Below, in pieces: positions 37,940 through 46,776 of a stretch of DNA of 64,000 nucleotides. Each line of letters begins with the position of its first letter. Position 1 is the stretch's first letter. Under the pieces are notes generated by a model. That model was given only the letters and a program-made list of their open reading frames with translations, ran no database searches and was not told where the DNA came from. A program made the position numbers and the translations under genes. Source of the stretch: DATBJG01 sp963790545 (GTDB lineage: Bacteria > Acidobacteriota > Vicinamibacteria > Vicinamibacterales > JAMQPK01); the NCBI GenBank assembly GCA_963790545.1, contig CAWBPA010000012.1:1-64000 (forward strand), in the 5' to 3' direction.

Positions 37940-37995
37940 GCGATGGAAGGAATCATTGATAACGCCGGCCACGCCTGACGACCGCTAGCCAAGAG

Positions 37996-38290
37996 CGCGT
38001 TACCCGAAATTCTTACTTAGTACACGAAAGTGTCGGCGCGCGGTTCTTGCGCATCTCGCACACTTTGCAATTTTCCGCGATAGAAAACATGAGAGCGTGT
38101 CTGAAGTCCGCAGAAATTCTGGCAGCAGCCTTGCAACTGTCACGCCGCCGTCTTCACCGTGTACGACCTAATTACGACGAGTCTCCCCGACTCGAGATCA
38201 GGCTCTCGACTGAACAGCTTGAGGATGCCCATTTCAATCCTCACGGCTGCGTCGACAAGGTACTGGCTTGGCCGTTATCTCGGCCTGTTT
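37996..38290 (+). other. Conserved leader, copy A, with remnant signal-peptide frame
   Basis: This sequence in the 499-nt gap between the FAD-subunit gene and the first FN3/IPT gene recurs almost collinearly at 40675-40972. Best-conserved blocks are GTCTGAAGTCCGCAGAAATT, CTGGCAGCAGCCTTGCA, GTGTACGA-CTAATTACGACGAGT and CTCGACTGAACAGCTTGAGGA. A third, shorter version lies at 42352-42420. Its 3' end encodes MPISILTAASTRYWLGRYLG, a signal-peptide-like start that no longer connects to a gene here but does in the other copies. The rest (37940-37995, 38291-38438) shows nothing clear. It could be an untranslated leader RNA, a promoter region or simply duplicated debris. Confidence 0.55.
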
Positions 38291-38438
38291 GGCGGCTTCA
38301 CATATATCGCCGTTGCGCCTCTTCCTAGCCGTCCACCAACCGCGAGCAATTCTCTCCTCCAGCACGTCCTCTCCAGCCTGACCCGTCGCCGTGCTGATGG
38401 ATGACGCATTCTCGATGCAGTCAATTCATACAGATTAG

Positions 38439-40394
38439 ATGCCCAGCCTTCGTTTCGCCGCCTCGGCCAGATACTTGATCGGCCGCCTGAGCCTCTCTGC
38501 GCTGCTGGTGATGCTTTCGGCCGGGGTTGCGGAGAGTGCCACCTGGACGCTCCACTGGGAACCCAATTCAGAACCCGACATCGCTGGATATATCGTCTCT
38601 TACGGGACGCGTTCAGATCAGTACGCCACGAGTGTCGATGTCGGAAAGAGAACCACCTTCCACTTTACCGAGCCAGATCCCACCAAGGTTTACTATCTGG
38701 CGGTGAAGGCCTACAACAAGGCAGGTCTTGAAAGTCCTTACTCGGCCGAGGTCTCGACGACGCCCGATCCGCTGACGGTCACCCGCCTGACCTCGAATGC
38801 ACCGTCGTCGCCGGTGGTTGGCACATCCATCACATTCACTGCGAAAGCGGCGGGTGGTGCTCCCGCGTATCAGTACAAGTGGTGGGTCTCCGATGGTACG
38901 GCCTCCACGATCGGAAAGAACTGGTCGACCAGCGCCACGTTCGCGTGGACACCAAAGCAGGCAAAACCTGCCTACCGGGTGACTGTGTGGGCTCGTAACG
39001 CAGGAAGCACCGTAGACAAGCTTGATAACCCAGAGGCGACCCTCTCGATGACGTTCGCCGTGGGCCCGCCACCAGCGGTTTCGGTGAACGCCGTTGCCCC
39101 GAAATCCGGCCCGACCAAGGGGGGCACTTCAGTCACCATCACAGGAAAGAATTTTGCCGATGGTGCCACCGTCAAGTTCGGCGGGAAGGCTGCACCCAAC
39201 GTCGTAGTTGTCAGCAGTACATCGTTAAAAGTGAAGACGCCCCTGCACGCGGCTGGCACGGTGAATGTCGTTGTGTCCAGCCCCAGCGGTCAGACCGCGA
39301 CTCGCACGAACGGCTTTACATATGTTGCGCCCGCGCCAACCCTGGGGAGTGTCACACCGAATTCCGGGCCGACTGGTGGCGGCACCTCGGTGACCATCAG
39401 GGGAACCAACTTTGTGAGTGGCGCCACTGTCAGATTTGGAGGCGCGGCGGCGACGAAGGTCGTTGTTGTGAGCGGCACCTCTATCACCGCGCGGACGCCC
39501 CCGCATTCGGCGGGCTCGGTGAATGTCGTTGTGTCCATCCCCAGCGGTCAGAGTGCGGCTCGCACGAACGGCTTTACGTATGTTGCGCCCGCACCAACCA
39601 TAGGGAGTGTCACGCCGAATTCCGGACCGACGAGTGGCGGCACCACGGTGACCATCAGGGGAACAAATTTTGTGCGTGGTGCCACTGTCAGATTTGGAGG
39701 CGCGGCGGCGACGAAGGTCGTTGTTGTGAGCGGCACCTCTATCACCGCGCGGACGCCCCCGCATTCGGCGGGCTCGGTGAACGTCGTTGTGTCCATCCCC
39801 AGCGGTCAGAGTGCGGCTCGCACGAACGGCTTTACGTATGTTGCGCCCGCACCAACCGTAGGGAGTGTCACGCCGAATTCCGGACCGACGAGTGGCGGCA
39901 CCACGGTGACCATCAGGGGAACAAATTTTGTGCGTGGTGCCACTGTCAGATTTGGCGGCGCGGCGGCGACGAAGTTCGTTGTTGTGAGCGGCACCTCTAT
40001 TACCGCACGGACGCCCCCGCACGCGCCGGGCACGGTGAATGTCGTTGTGACCAATTCCGATAAGAAGAGCGGCACTCGCGGCAGCGGGTTTAATTACGTT
40101 GGGCACCGAAATAGCCTTGGTCTATCCCAGTTCCTTGTTGAAAAAGTCGATGTTCGGTTTAGAACCTTCGGCGCATTGAGATTCGCCGAAGGCGCTCTGG
40201 GTCGGGGCTTTGGCTACGTACACCCGGATCTTGCGGTCGCCGCTCATCCATCCGCATCTGCCGATGCTTGCCAATGCGGCACGGGAGATCGGCGGCGTCC
40301 AGATTCAAAATCGCGGCGCGTGCCTTTTTCAGCCTTCTATATCAGCAAACTGAGAACTCGCTGTGCCTCGTCGAGCGACCCACCCAAATGCTAG
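38439..40394 (+). CDS. Secreted FN3 + IPT/TIG-repeat protein, copy A, with chimeric C terminus
   Basis: 651 residues. A signal peptide (LSLSALLVMLSAGVAESA) precedes a fibronectin type III domain (about 35-110; EPDIAGYIVSYGTRSDQY, KVYYLAVKAYNKAGLES), an Ig-like domain (about 115-205; YQYKWWVSDGTASTIGKNW, FAWTPKQAKPAYRVTVWARN) and four IPT/TIG domains (about 215-555) with the motif SGPT-GGTSVTI-G-NF--GATV-FGG. The last three are near-identical. After residue about 560 the frame runs into the dead FAD-subunit copy and ends with an unrelated tail of about 75 residues, so the native end has been lost. It is probably a cell-surface or extracellular adhesive protein; no catalytic domain is visible. 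Confidence 0.78.
   Translation: MPSLRFAASARYLIGRLSLSALLVMLSAGVAESATWTLHWEPNSEPDIAGYIVSYGTRSDQYATSVDVGKRTTFHFTEPDPTKVYYLAVKAYNKAGLESPYSAEVSTTPDPLTVTRLTSNAPSSPVVGTSITFTAKAAGGAPAYQYKWWVSDGTASTIGKNWSTSATFAWTPKQAKPAYRVTVWARNAGSTVDKLDNPEATLSMTFAVGPPPAVSVNAVAPKSGPTKGGTSVTITGKNFADGATVKFGGKAAPNVVVVSSTSLKVKTPLHAAGTVNVVVSSPSGQTATRTNGFTYVAPAPTLGSVTPNSGPTGGGTSVTIRGTNFVSGATVRFGGAAATKVVVVSGTSITARTPPHSAGSVNVVVSIPSGQSAARTNGFTYVAPAPTIGSVTPNSGPTSGGTTVTIRGTNFVRGATVRFGGAAATKVVVVSGTSITARTPPHSAGSVNVVVSIPSGQSAARTNGFTYVAPAPTVGSVTPNSGPTSGGTTVTIRGTNFVRGATVRFGGAAATKFVVVSGTSITARTPPHAPGTVNVVVTNSDKKSGTRGSGFNYVGHRNSLGLSQFLVEKVDVRFRTFGALRFAEGALGRGFGYVHPDLAVAAHPSASADACQCGTGDRRRPDSKSRRVPFSAFYISKLRTRCASSSDPPKC
39290..40063 (+). 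repeat. Three tandem 258-bp repeats inside the IPT/TIG gene
   Basis: Three units of exactly 258 bp (86 codons, one IPT/TIG domain plus linker) follow each other. Units 2 and 3 differ at only a few bases over most of their length, and unit 1 is slightly older. The in-frame, whole-domain period implies recent expansion by unequal recombination. Confidence 0.85.
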
Positions 40395-40620
40395 TACCTC
40401 TTCCGTTTTCCGCGCTCGAACGACGGTGGGCGCCACGCTGCCGAGCGCGACGCGAGGGGTCCGACCCGCACACCAGCCATGACGACCTTGGCCTGTCGAT
40501 CATCTCAGGCCGACAGCGGAGTACCGCAGGCGAGTCGCTGCGAACCTTCTCGCACGGTCTGGATTGATAGCCGTCGCTCGTGAGCGATGGAAAGATCGTT
40601 GATAATGCCGGCCGCGCCTG
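40162..40620 (+). pseudogene. Rearranged dead copy of the FAD-subunit gene, with internal inversion
   Basis: Positions 40162-40318 match 37288-37447 in the same direction. A deletion then skips about 105 bp to 37553-37575. Positions about 40349-40494 match the reverse complement of about 37683-37835 (for example TGAGAACTCGCTGTGCCTC against GAGGCACAGCGAGTTCTCA). From 40497 the match is direct again to 37850-37975, covering the gene end and beyond. The copy cannot encode a subunit. Its first part is read in another frame as the tail of the FN3/IPT protein. Confidence 0.85.
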
Positions 40621-40674
40621 ACAAACGCAGCGCTCTCGCGTGCAATCGTGTGCAGCGAGACACGAGATCAAAAT

Positions 40675-40972
40675 CGCGTTACCCGAAATTCTTACTTAGT
40701 GCACGACCGTGTCGGCGCGCGGTTCTCGCGCAGCTCGCACACTTTGAAAATTTTCTGCGAAAGGAAACAGGAGAGCGCGTCTGAAGTCCGCAGAAATTCT
40801 GGCAGCAGCCTTGCAAACTGTCACGCGCACGTCTTCACCGTGTACGAACTAATTACGACGAGTCATCCCCCACTCGAGATCAGGCTCTCGACTGAACAGC
40901 TTGAGGATGTCCATTTCATTCCTCACGGCTGCGTCGACAAAATATTCGTGTGGCCGCTACTCTCGGCCTGTC
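40675..40972 (+). other. Conserved leader, copy B
   Basis: Almost collinear with copy A (37996-38290) with only small indels. The 555-nt gap after FN3/IPT copy A consists of the dead FAD-subunit copy, a non-matching insert (40621-40670) and this leader. Its 3' end encodes MSISFLTAASTKYSCGRY, which joins the next gene if one surplus base near 40957 is removed. Confidence 0.55.
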
Positions 40973-42143
40973 GATGCAGCTCGTGCTTCTTTCGCTCGGA
41001 TCCGCAGAAGGTGCGGTCGCACTGGCCTGGGATCCCAACCAGGAGGCGGATATCGCCGGGTACGTCATTTCTTACGGCACAAGCTCACGTCAGTACACCA
41101 CGAGCGTCGATGTTGGAGATACGACGTCGTTCGTGTTCGCCCAACCTGATCCAGCAAAGGTCTATTTCCTGGCCGTGCAAGCCTACAACACGGCCGGTCA
41201 GCGAAGTCCGTTTTCAAACGAAGTCTTGACATCAGCGGCCGTCCGTCCGCTGACGGCAACGGGTTTGACGTCGAACGCACCGACGCAGCCGCGTACAGGA
41301 AATACCATCACGTTCACGGCCACTGCGACAGGCGGCCGAACCCCGTATCAATACAAGTGGTGGGTATCCGACGGCGTGACCTCCACCATCGGGCAGAATT
41401 GGTCGGCGAGCAATACCTTCGCATGGACGCCGACGCAGGCCAAACCGAGCTATCGGATCACCGTCTGGGTGCGCAATGCCTCGAGCACGGTCGACAATTT
41501 CGACAACCCGAGCGCGACGCTTTCGATGATCGTCTCGGTCAGCGCGAACCCACTGTCGGTAGGGAGCGTGGTTCCGAACACCGGATCGACCGGCGGCGGC
41601 ACGATCGTCACCATTACGGGAGCCAATTTCGCAAGCGGCGCCACCGTGAGCTTTGGAGGCGCCCCCGCGACGGCCGTGACGGTCGTCAACAGTACGTCCA
41701 TCAAAGCGAGGACACCGGCACATGTCGCCGGCGTGGTGGCCGTTGCGGTGACGAATCCCAACAGGCTGAGCGGTACTCGCGCCAACGCGTTTTCGTACAC
41801 TGCGCCCGCAGCTCCACCGCCACCCTCGACGCCGCCACCGACGGTGAGCACCGTCATGCCGAACTCCGGCTCTACCAGAGGTGGGACGACCGTGACGATC
41901 ACTGGCGCGAACTTCGTGCCGGGTGCGACAGTCACTTTTGGCGGAGTCCCGGCAGCGACCACCGTGGTCGTGGCCAACAGCACCTCGATCGTGGCCACGA
42001 CGCCGTCACATGCCGGCGGCGCGGTCGCGGTTGTGGTGATCAATCCGACCAAGCAGAGCGGTACGCGTGCCAGTGGTTTCACGTACATTGCTCCAACGAC
42101 GCTCACTCCACCACTTGCTGCTCCACCACCGGCAGCGAACTAG
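40907..42143 (+). CDS. Secreted FN3 + IPT/TIG protein, copy B
   Basis: About 410 residues. An Ig-like and an FN3 domain (EADIAGYVISYGTSSRQYTTS; KVYFLAVQAYNTAGQRS; YQYKWWVSDGVTSTIGQNW) are followed by two IPT/TIG domains (NTGSTGGGTIVTITGANF; NSGSTRGGTTVTITGANF) and a Pro-rich end. The uninterrupted frame begins at GTG 40950. Comparison with copy C shows the natural start is ATG 40907 (MSISFLTAASTKYS) with one extra base near 40957; this gives a proper signal peptide ending LGSAEGA. The IPT domains differ from those in copy A, so the duplication is older than the 258-bp expansion there. Function unknown, probably surface-exposed. Confidence 0.75.
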
Positions 42144-42438
42144 TCACGACGCTCGAGAACTAGTCGCGACCCTCGAACAATCTTCTCACTGTGCAGTTCT
42201 GCGCAAGTCGTTCGCGCCCCAATGGGCGAGTGTTTGCAATCTTGTTAGCAAGTCGACAAAAAAGTCTTTCGATCAGCGTCGCAACGATCGTACGCCCTGG
42301 CAGACTCCCCGAAAAAACCGAACAGACGCGCAGACAGAGCGGCACGAATGTCTGGCAGTGGCCTTGCAGCCCTGAAGATCGCACTTCTCTTCCGTGTACG
42401 AACTGATTACGACGAGTTCTCCCCCCTCCTCCTTTCCT

Positions 42439-44059
42439 ATGGCTGTGTCGACAAAATACTCGTGTGGCCGCTGCCTCGGCCTGTCGATACTGCTCGTGAC
42501 TCTCTTGGGCGGCCCGGCGGAAGGTGCCGTCACGCTGGCTTGGGATCCAAACCCCGAAAGCGACATTGCCGGATACATCATTTCGTACGGCATGAGCTCG
42601 CGTCAGTACACGACCCGCATCGACGTCGGAAACACGACGAGGTGGGTATTCTCTCAGCCTGATCCGACGAAGGTGTATTTCCTGGCGGTGCAAGCCTACA
42701 ACACGGCTGGTCTGGAAAGTCGGTTACTCCAACGAAGTGTCGACCACGCCCGTCATCCAGCCTCTCACTGCAACCAGCCTCACATCCAACGCGCCCGCAC
42801 AGCCTTGTGTGGGCACCACCATCACGTTCGCGGCCACCGCAACGGGTGGCGTGGCCCCCTACGCGTACAAGTGGTGGGTGTTCGACGGTTCGATGTCAAC
42901 CATTGGACAGAACTGGTCAACGAGCAACATCTTCGCGTGGACGCCAACCCAGGCAAAGAGCTACGTCGTGACAGTCTGGGTGCGTAACGCATCGAGCACG
43001 GCTGACAATGTCGAGAATCCCGGGGCGACGCTTTCGATGACCGTGGCCGTTGGCGGACCTGCGACAACCTCAGCACCCACAGTCGGCGCAAATCCGGCGC
43101 CGTCGACCAGTGCTGTGACGCCAAGTCCTGTCTCTACCGACTCGACCAGTAGCAGTAACGTCATCGATCAGAACGGGAAACCTGCAGATGCCCCCAAGCA
43201 GATTCCATCGTCCCCGGCCTCGTCACCGTCCGTCAGCTCGAATGCGACGTCGCCCGTGAGGGCCGCGAGTCCGCGCGCGGCGGCTACGACTCGGCCCCTG
43301 AACGCCAACCGGAGCAAGGAGAGCCCTGCACGCGCAGAGAACGCTCAAACGGTGCAGTCAGCCCAAGCACCGATCATCATCGTGAGTGCGATTCTGCCTG
43401 TGAGCACTGGGACGTCGAACCCCGGATCCAGCCGCGGTGTGACCAGATCCAACGATCGAGGTCCTGCAGAGGTTACTGATCGTACCGACGTTGGTAGCCA
43501 TGAGTTCCTTCCGACTTATGAGCCGCCGCCCCCTTCGCCTCCAGCATTGACGGTGAGTGGTCCTCGGCCGGCGTCGATGGACGCGGTGGCCCGGAGCTCA
43601 CAATCGACCAGAGGCGGTGTGCCGACAGGATCGAGAAGGGCGATGCGTAAACGTGTGCAGGCCGCTGCGCAGGATGCCAGTTCGGTGTCCAGTCCTGCAC
43701 CGACCGTTACGAGCGTTGTGCCCAACTCCGGGTCCGCGAAAGGCGGCACAACCGTCACGATCACGGGGGCGGATTTTGTACCTGGCGCGACGGTCAGCTT
43801 TGGCGGAATTCCGGCGGCGACGATGGTGGTTGTCGCGACAAGCACGACGATTGTTGCGACGACGCCACCGCATGCTGGTGGTCCGGTGAATATTGTGGTC
43901 ACCAATCCCGATAAACAGAGCGGAACTCACACCGCAGGCTTCACTTTCATCGCCGCGGCTCGTCGCACGCTGCCCCGTCCGGGCTCTGCGGGCAGCCCAC
44001 AAGCATCCAGCAGCCCTTCACCACGTCCTTCCGGATGGTGGGCTGTCCTCGCTGAATAG
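42439..44059 (+). CDS. Secreted FN3 + Ig + IPT/TIG protein, copy C, one frameshift
   Basis: About 539 residues after repair. The signal peptide MAVSTKYSCGRCLGLSILLV is followed by FN3 (ESDIAGYIISYGMSSRQYTT), an Ig-like domain (YAYKWWVFDGSMSTIGQNW), a long Ser/Thr/Pro/Ala-rich low-complexity linker (about 215-390) and one IPT/TIG domain (NSGSAKGGTTVTITGADF). The frame breaks near 42720 (AGLES to YSNEVSTTP by analogy with copies A and B) through one surplus base. The linker is unique to this copy. A partial conserved leader lies upstream at 42352-42420. No anchor motif is seen at the C terminus. Confidence 0.75.
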
Positions 44060-44078
44060 GTCATGAAAGCTGAAATAG

Positions 44079-44098
44079 GCCGGACCTTCAGATCCGGC
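44079..44098. repeat. REP-like palindrome GCCGGACCTTCAGATCCGGC
   Basis: Follows the stop of FN3/IPT copy C. It is the first member, going left to right, of the GC-rich palindrome family with core CCTTCAG/CCTGAAGG found between 44 and 64 kb. It may also work as a terminator. Confidence 0.5.
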
Positions 44099-44146
44099 AG
44101 TGTAAGAACGTCGATTCTGTTCGTCAGCATACTCTTCCCGTGATCC

Positions 44147-44186
44147 CGACGTGCACGTGGCAGGCGAATCGAGGCCGTGCACGTCG
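44147..44186. promoter_or_regulatory. Twin ACGTGCACGT palindromes forming an 11-bp inverted repeat
   Basis: CGACGTGCACG (44147-44157) and its exact complement CGTGCACGTCG (44176-44186) flank an 18-nt spacer, and each arm is itself palindromic around GTGCAC. Two dimer sites with centres about 26 bp apart upstream of the Thr-rich gene look like an operator; a stem-loop is the alternative. Confidence 0.45.
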
Positions 44187-44281
44187 CAAATCACCCGTCA
44201 GTGGGCCACTTTGGCTTCTGACAAATCTGTAATCGTCGGGCATAGCAATTGCGTCTGTGTGCAGCCGTTGGGAGGATAACC

Positions 44282-45121
44282 ATGCTCAAAGGGACTCGTT
44301 GGCTCGGGTTTGTTGGAATGATCTTCGTGCTCCTGAGTGGAACAGCTCTGGCCAAAGGAGCCGCGTCGACGACGCCGAAGGTTCATGGTCCCAAGGCCAC
44401 GACGGCCACGGGGTCCGGTGCTGCTGTGAAAGCCTCGACAACGAAAGCGAAAGGTCCGTCGACAACACCCAAGACGACGTCTTCAAAGGGCGCGACGACA
44501 AAGTTAGCGAAATCGACGACGCCGAAGGGGAACTCTGCGTCGGCAAAGACAAAGGGCGGAGCGACGACAACGACCCAATCGGGACTCACGACCACGTCGA
44601 ACACGACCACATCGAACACGACGTCGAGCTCGACAGGAAGTACCACTACTTCCACAACAGGTACAGCCACCTGGACGCCGGATAATCCGGTGGCACAGAA
44701 ACTGTCGACGAAATCGAACCTCATGAAGAAGGCACAGACCGTCATTGGGACGGACGTCGATCTGAACGGTGCGACATCGGGCTTCAAGAACTTTGGTCAG
44801 TTCGTAGCAGCCGTCAACGTATCGAATAACCACCAGATCGCATTCGCGGACCTAAAGGCGGCGATGACCGGACTCGATATCAAGGGCCAACCGGTGGTCA
44901 CGACCAGCGCGACGGGCGCCACTACCCCTGCCAGCACCTTGAGCCTCGGGCAGGCGATTCAGAAGCTGAAGACCGGTGTGGATGGTGAGACGGTCGCGCA
45001 GGGTGCGCTGGTCCAGGCTAATGCCGAGATCAATAGCTCGTCGACAACCACGTCGACCTCGACCTCAACCTCCACGACAACGACAACGACCACGACGACA
45101 GCCAAATCGAAGACGCCATAG
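44282..45121 (+). CDS. Secreted Thr/Ser/Lys-rich low-complexity protein
   Basis: A 279-residue protein. A signal peptide ends near GTALA. The next 110 residues are almost only Thr, Ser, Lys, Gly and Pro. A structured section (about 140-245; TPDNPVAQKLSTKSNLMKKA, FKNFGQFVAAVNVSNNHQIA, FADLKAAMTG) contains a predicted helical unit, and the end is a run of Ser/Thr (TSTSTSTSTTTTTTTTT). ATG at 44282 is chosen for its GGGAGGATAACC site. It may be a heavily modified or matrix-type protein; I know no family. The beta-barrel candidate begins 16 nt downstream, probably in the same operon. Confidence 0.6.
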   Translation: MLKGTRWLGFVGMIFVLLSGTALAKGAASTTPKVHGPKATTATGSGAAVKASTTKAKGPSTTPKTTSSKGATTKLAKSTTPKGNSASAKTKGGATTTTQSGLTTTSNTTTSNTTSSSTGSTTTSTTGTATWTPDNPVAQKLSTKSNLMKKAQTVIGTDVDLNGATSGFKNFGQFVAAVNVSNNHQIAFADLKAAMTGLDIKGQPVVTTSATGATTPASTLSLGQAIQKLKTGVDGETVAQGALVQANAEINSSSTTTSTSTSTSTTTTTTTTTAKSKTP

Positions 45122-45137
45122 CAACTCGAAGACACAC

Positions 45138-46037
45138 ATGTCGATAAGTGCTCGTACGTTGATCTTCACGCTGATGGTAACCCTGGCGGCGACTTCGGTC
45201 GCCGCTCAGGGACGCGGAAACGCCTTCGGTCGCGGACGCGCAAAGACTTCTCAGCCGACCGCCGGGACAAACTCGTCGCCGGCACTCGAGCCCATTTCGG
45301 CCGACAGTTCTGCCGCTATCCGGCAGTTTGGTGCCTGGCTCGATGACGCGTCGGTACTCACGCCGGGACATGGATGGTTGTCAGTATCGGCCGGGCATTC
45401 GCGATCCCTTGGCGCTCGCCAGTTTGATTTCCCTGTCATTGAGGCAGGTATGGCGTTGACTCGTCGAGCGCAGTTTGGGGGGACGATTCCGTACTACCGG
45501 ATGAACTTCACCGATGGGAGTAGCGTTGCCGGGTTTGGTGACGTCTACCTGAACCTGAAATATGCGCTGGTCGAGCCGGAACAAAACCGCGCCAAGGTCG
45601 GACTGGCCGTCGCACCGCTCGTTGAGGTGTTGAGTGCGCCGGACCCAATCTCGGGGGCACGATGGTCGTGGGCTATTCCGGTAAGCGTCGAGGTCAGGCG
45701 ACCCGATTATCGAGTGTACGGCTCAGCGGGATATTTTGCGCGCGGCGTCCTCTTCAGCAGTGGAGCCGTAGAAGTTCCTCTCTCCAATCGCTTCGTCGTC
45801 ACGGGTGCCCTGATCCAGATGCGGTCGCTCAATCAGAGCCCTGCCGCCGATGCCCTTGCGCTGGCCAGGAGTCGGCTCGACCTTGCCGGTGCTGCTGCAT
45901 ACTTCCTGACGCCCTCGTTTGCGGCTTTTGGCAGCGTCGGCCGAACCATCTCACAGGCAGGCCCGCTGGGAACGTCGCTCACGATCAACGGTGGCGTGTC
46001 AATCACGTTCGCGCAAGCCGGCGTCCCCAAGCCTTGA
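45138..46037 (+). CDS. Outer-membrane beta-barrel-like protein, unknown
   Basis: A 299-residue protein with a signal peptide ending TSVAAQ, a Gly/Arg-rich linker, then alternating short hydrophobic strands (LSVSAGHSRSLGARQFDFPV; GGTIPYYRMNF; VAGFGDVYLNLKYALVEPEQ; AKVGLAVAPLVEVLS; YRVYGSAGYFARGVLF). The pattern of amphipathic strands ending in GVSITFAQAG suggests a barrel of about 10-12 strands, similar in style to uncharacterised outer-membrane transport proteins. It is probably co-transcribed with the Thr-rich protein upstream. No specific family is recognised. Confidence 0.55.
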   Translation: MSISARTLIFTLMVTLAATSVAAQGRGNAFGRGRAKTSQPTAGTNSSPALEPISADSSAAIRQFGAWLDDASVLTPGHGWLSVSAGHSRSLGARQFDFPVIEAGMALTRRAQFGGTIPYYRMNFTDGSSVAGFGDVYLNLKYALVEPEQNRAKVGLAVAPLVEVLSAPDPISGARWSWAIPVSVEVRRPDYRVYGSAGYFARGVLFSSGAVEVPLSNRFVVTGALIQMRSLNQSPAADALALARSRLDLAGAAAYFLTPSFAAFGSVGRTISQAGPLGTSLTINGGVSITFAQAGVPKP

Positions 46038-46046
46038 ACCGCACTT

Positions 46047-46725
46047 TCAGGCTTTTAGCTCGCTTTTGAAAAAGTCGATCGTTCGGCGCCAGGCGTCGCG
46101 AGCGGCGGCCTCGTTGTAGACCTGCGGTCGTTCGTCGTTGAAGAACGCATGATCGGCCCCCGGATAAATGTGAATGTCGGCGCGCTTGTCCAGATCTTTC
46201 AGATTCTTTTCCAGAGCACGTACTGATTCGGGCGTGACGAACCCGTCCTTCTCTGCATACAGGCCGAGCACCGGAGCCTTGAGCGCAGCGAGGTCCGGCT
46301 TGACGTTGGGATGTCCCCCGTAGAACACGACACAGGCGCCCACCTCCGGGTTCTTGCATGCTGCAAAGAGCGACAGCGCACCACCCATACAGAAGCCAAC
46401 GGTTCCAACCTGCTTGCTTGAAGGTACTTGGATGCTTCAGTAGGTACTGCACGGCGCCGCGCAAATCCTTTTCGGCTTCGTCGATGCGGAGGCTCATCAT
46501 CAGTTTGCCAGCCTCATCGGGCGAGCTCGTGCTCTTCCCGTGGTATAGGTCCGGCGCGAGCGCAACAAATCCCTCCGCAGCAAATCGATCGGCAACGTTC
46601 TTGATGTGCGGCACGAGTCCCCACCACTCCTGAATGACCACAATGGCGGGACCAGTAGATTTCGGCAGGGCGAGATATCCTGAGGCTTCTTTTCCGTTTG
46701 AAGGAAATTGGACGATGTCTCCCAT
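46047..46725 (-). CDS. Dienelactone hydrolase family protein, one frameshift
   Basis: About 225 residues once repaired. The first frame gives the start (MGDIVQFPSNGKEASGYLAL; IVVIQEWWGLVPHIKNVADR; APDLYHGKS) and the second the nucleophile elbow GFCMGGALSLFA (Cys nucleophile of the DLH family), YAEKDGFVTPESVRALEKNL and the catalytic His in YPGADHAFFNDERPQVYN. The break is near 46415, within AAGCAAGCAGGTTGG; one surplus base explains it. DLH-family enzymes hydrolyse lactones or esters; the true substrate is unknown. ATG at 46725 is preferred over TTG at 46734. Confidence 0.82.
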
Positions 46726-46776
46726 ATACAGCAATGCCTCCGCGCCAGGTGAGTCCAGCGCGGAGGCATTATGGCA

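Noticed and set aside
37996..38160. Cyclic-di-GMP or other known riboswitch
   Set aside because: I could not match the conserved core of any class; kept only as an unassigned leader.
38047..38328. A 93-codon frame in leader copy A that partly matches a frame in copy B
   Set aside because: The similarity follows the nucleotide duplication and the frames differ in start and end; no sign of selection on the protein.
39290..40063. CRISPR-like array
   Set aside because: The repeats are 258 bp, contiguous and coding, with no spacers.
39225..40106. Long open frames on the minus strand across the IPT/TIG repeats
   Set aside because: They mirror the 258-bp repeats and the codon periodicity of the plus-strand gene; the protein is Arg/His-rich with no domain, a typical antisense artefact.
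46400..46430. A 4-bp AAGC duplication as a phase-variation tract in the dienelactone hydrolase
   Set aside because: Only two AAGC units are present, and a single surplus base explains the break as in the other genes.
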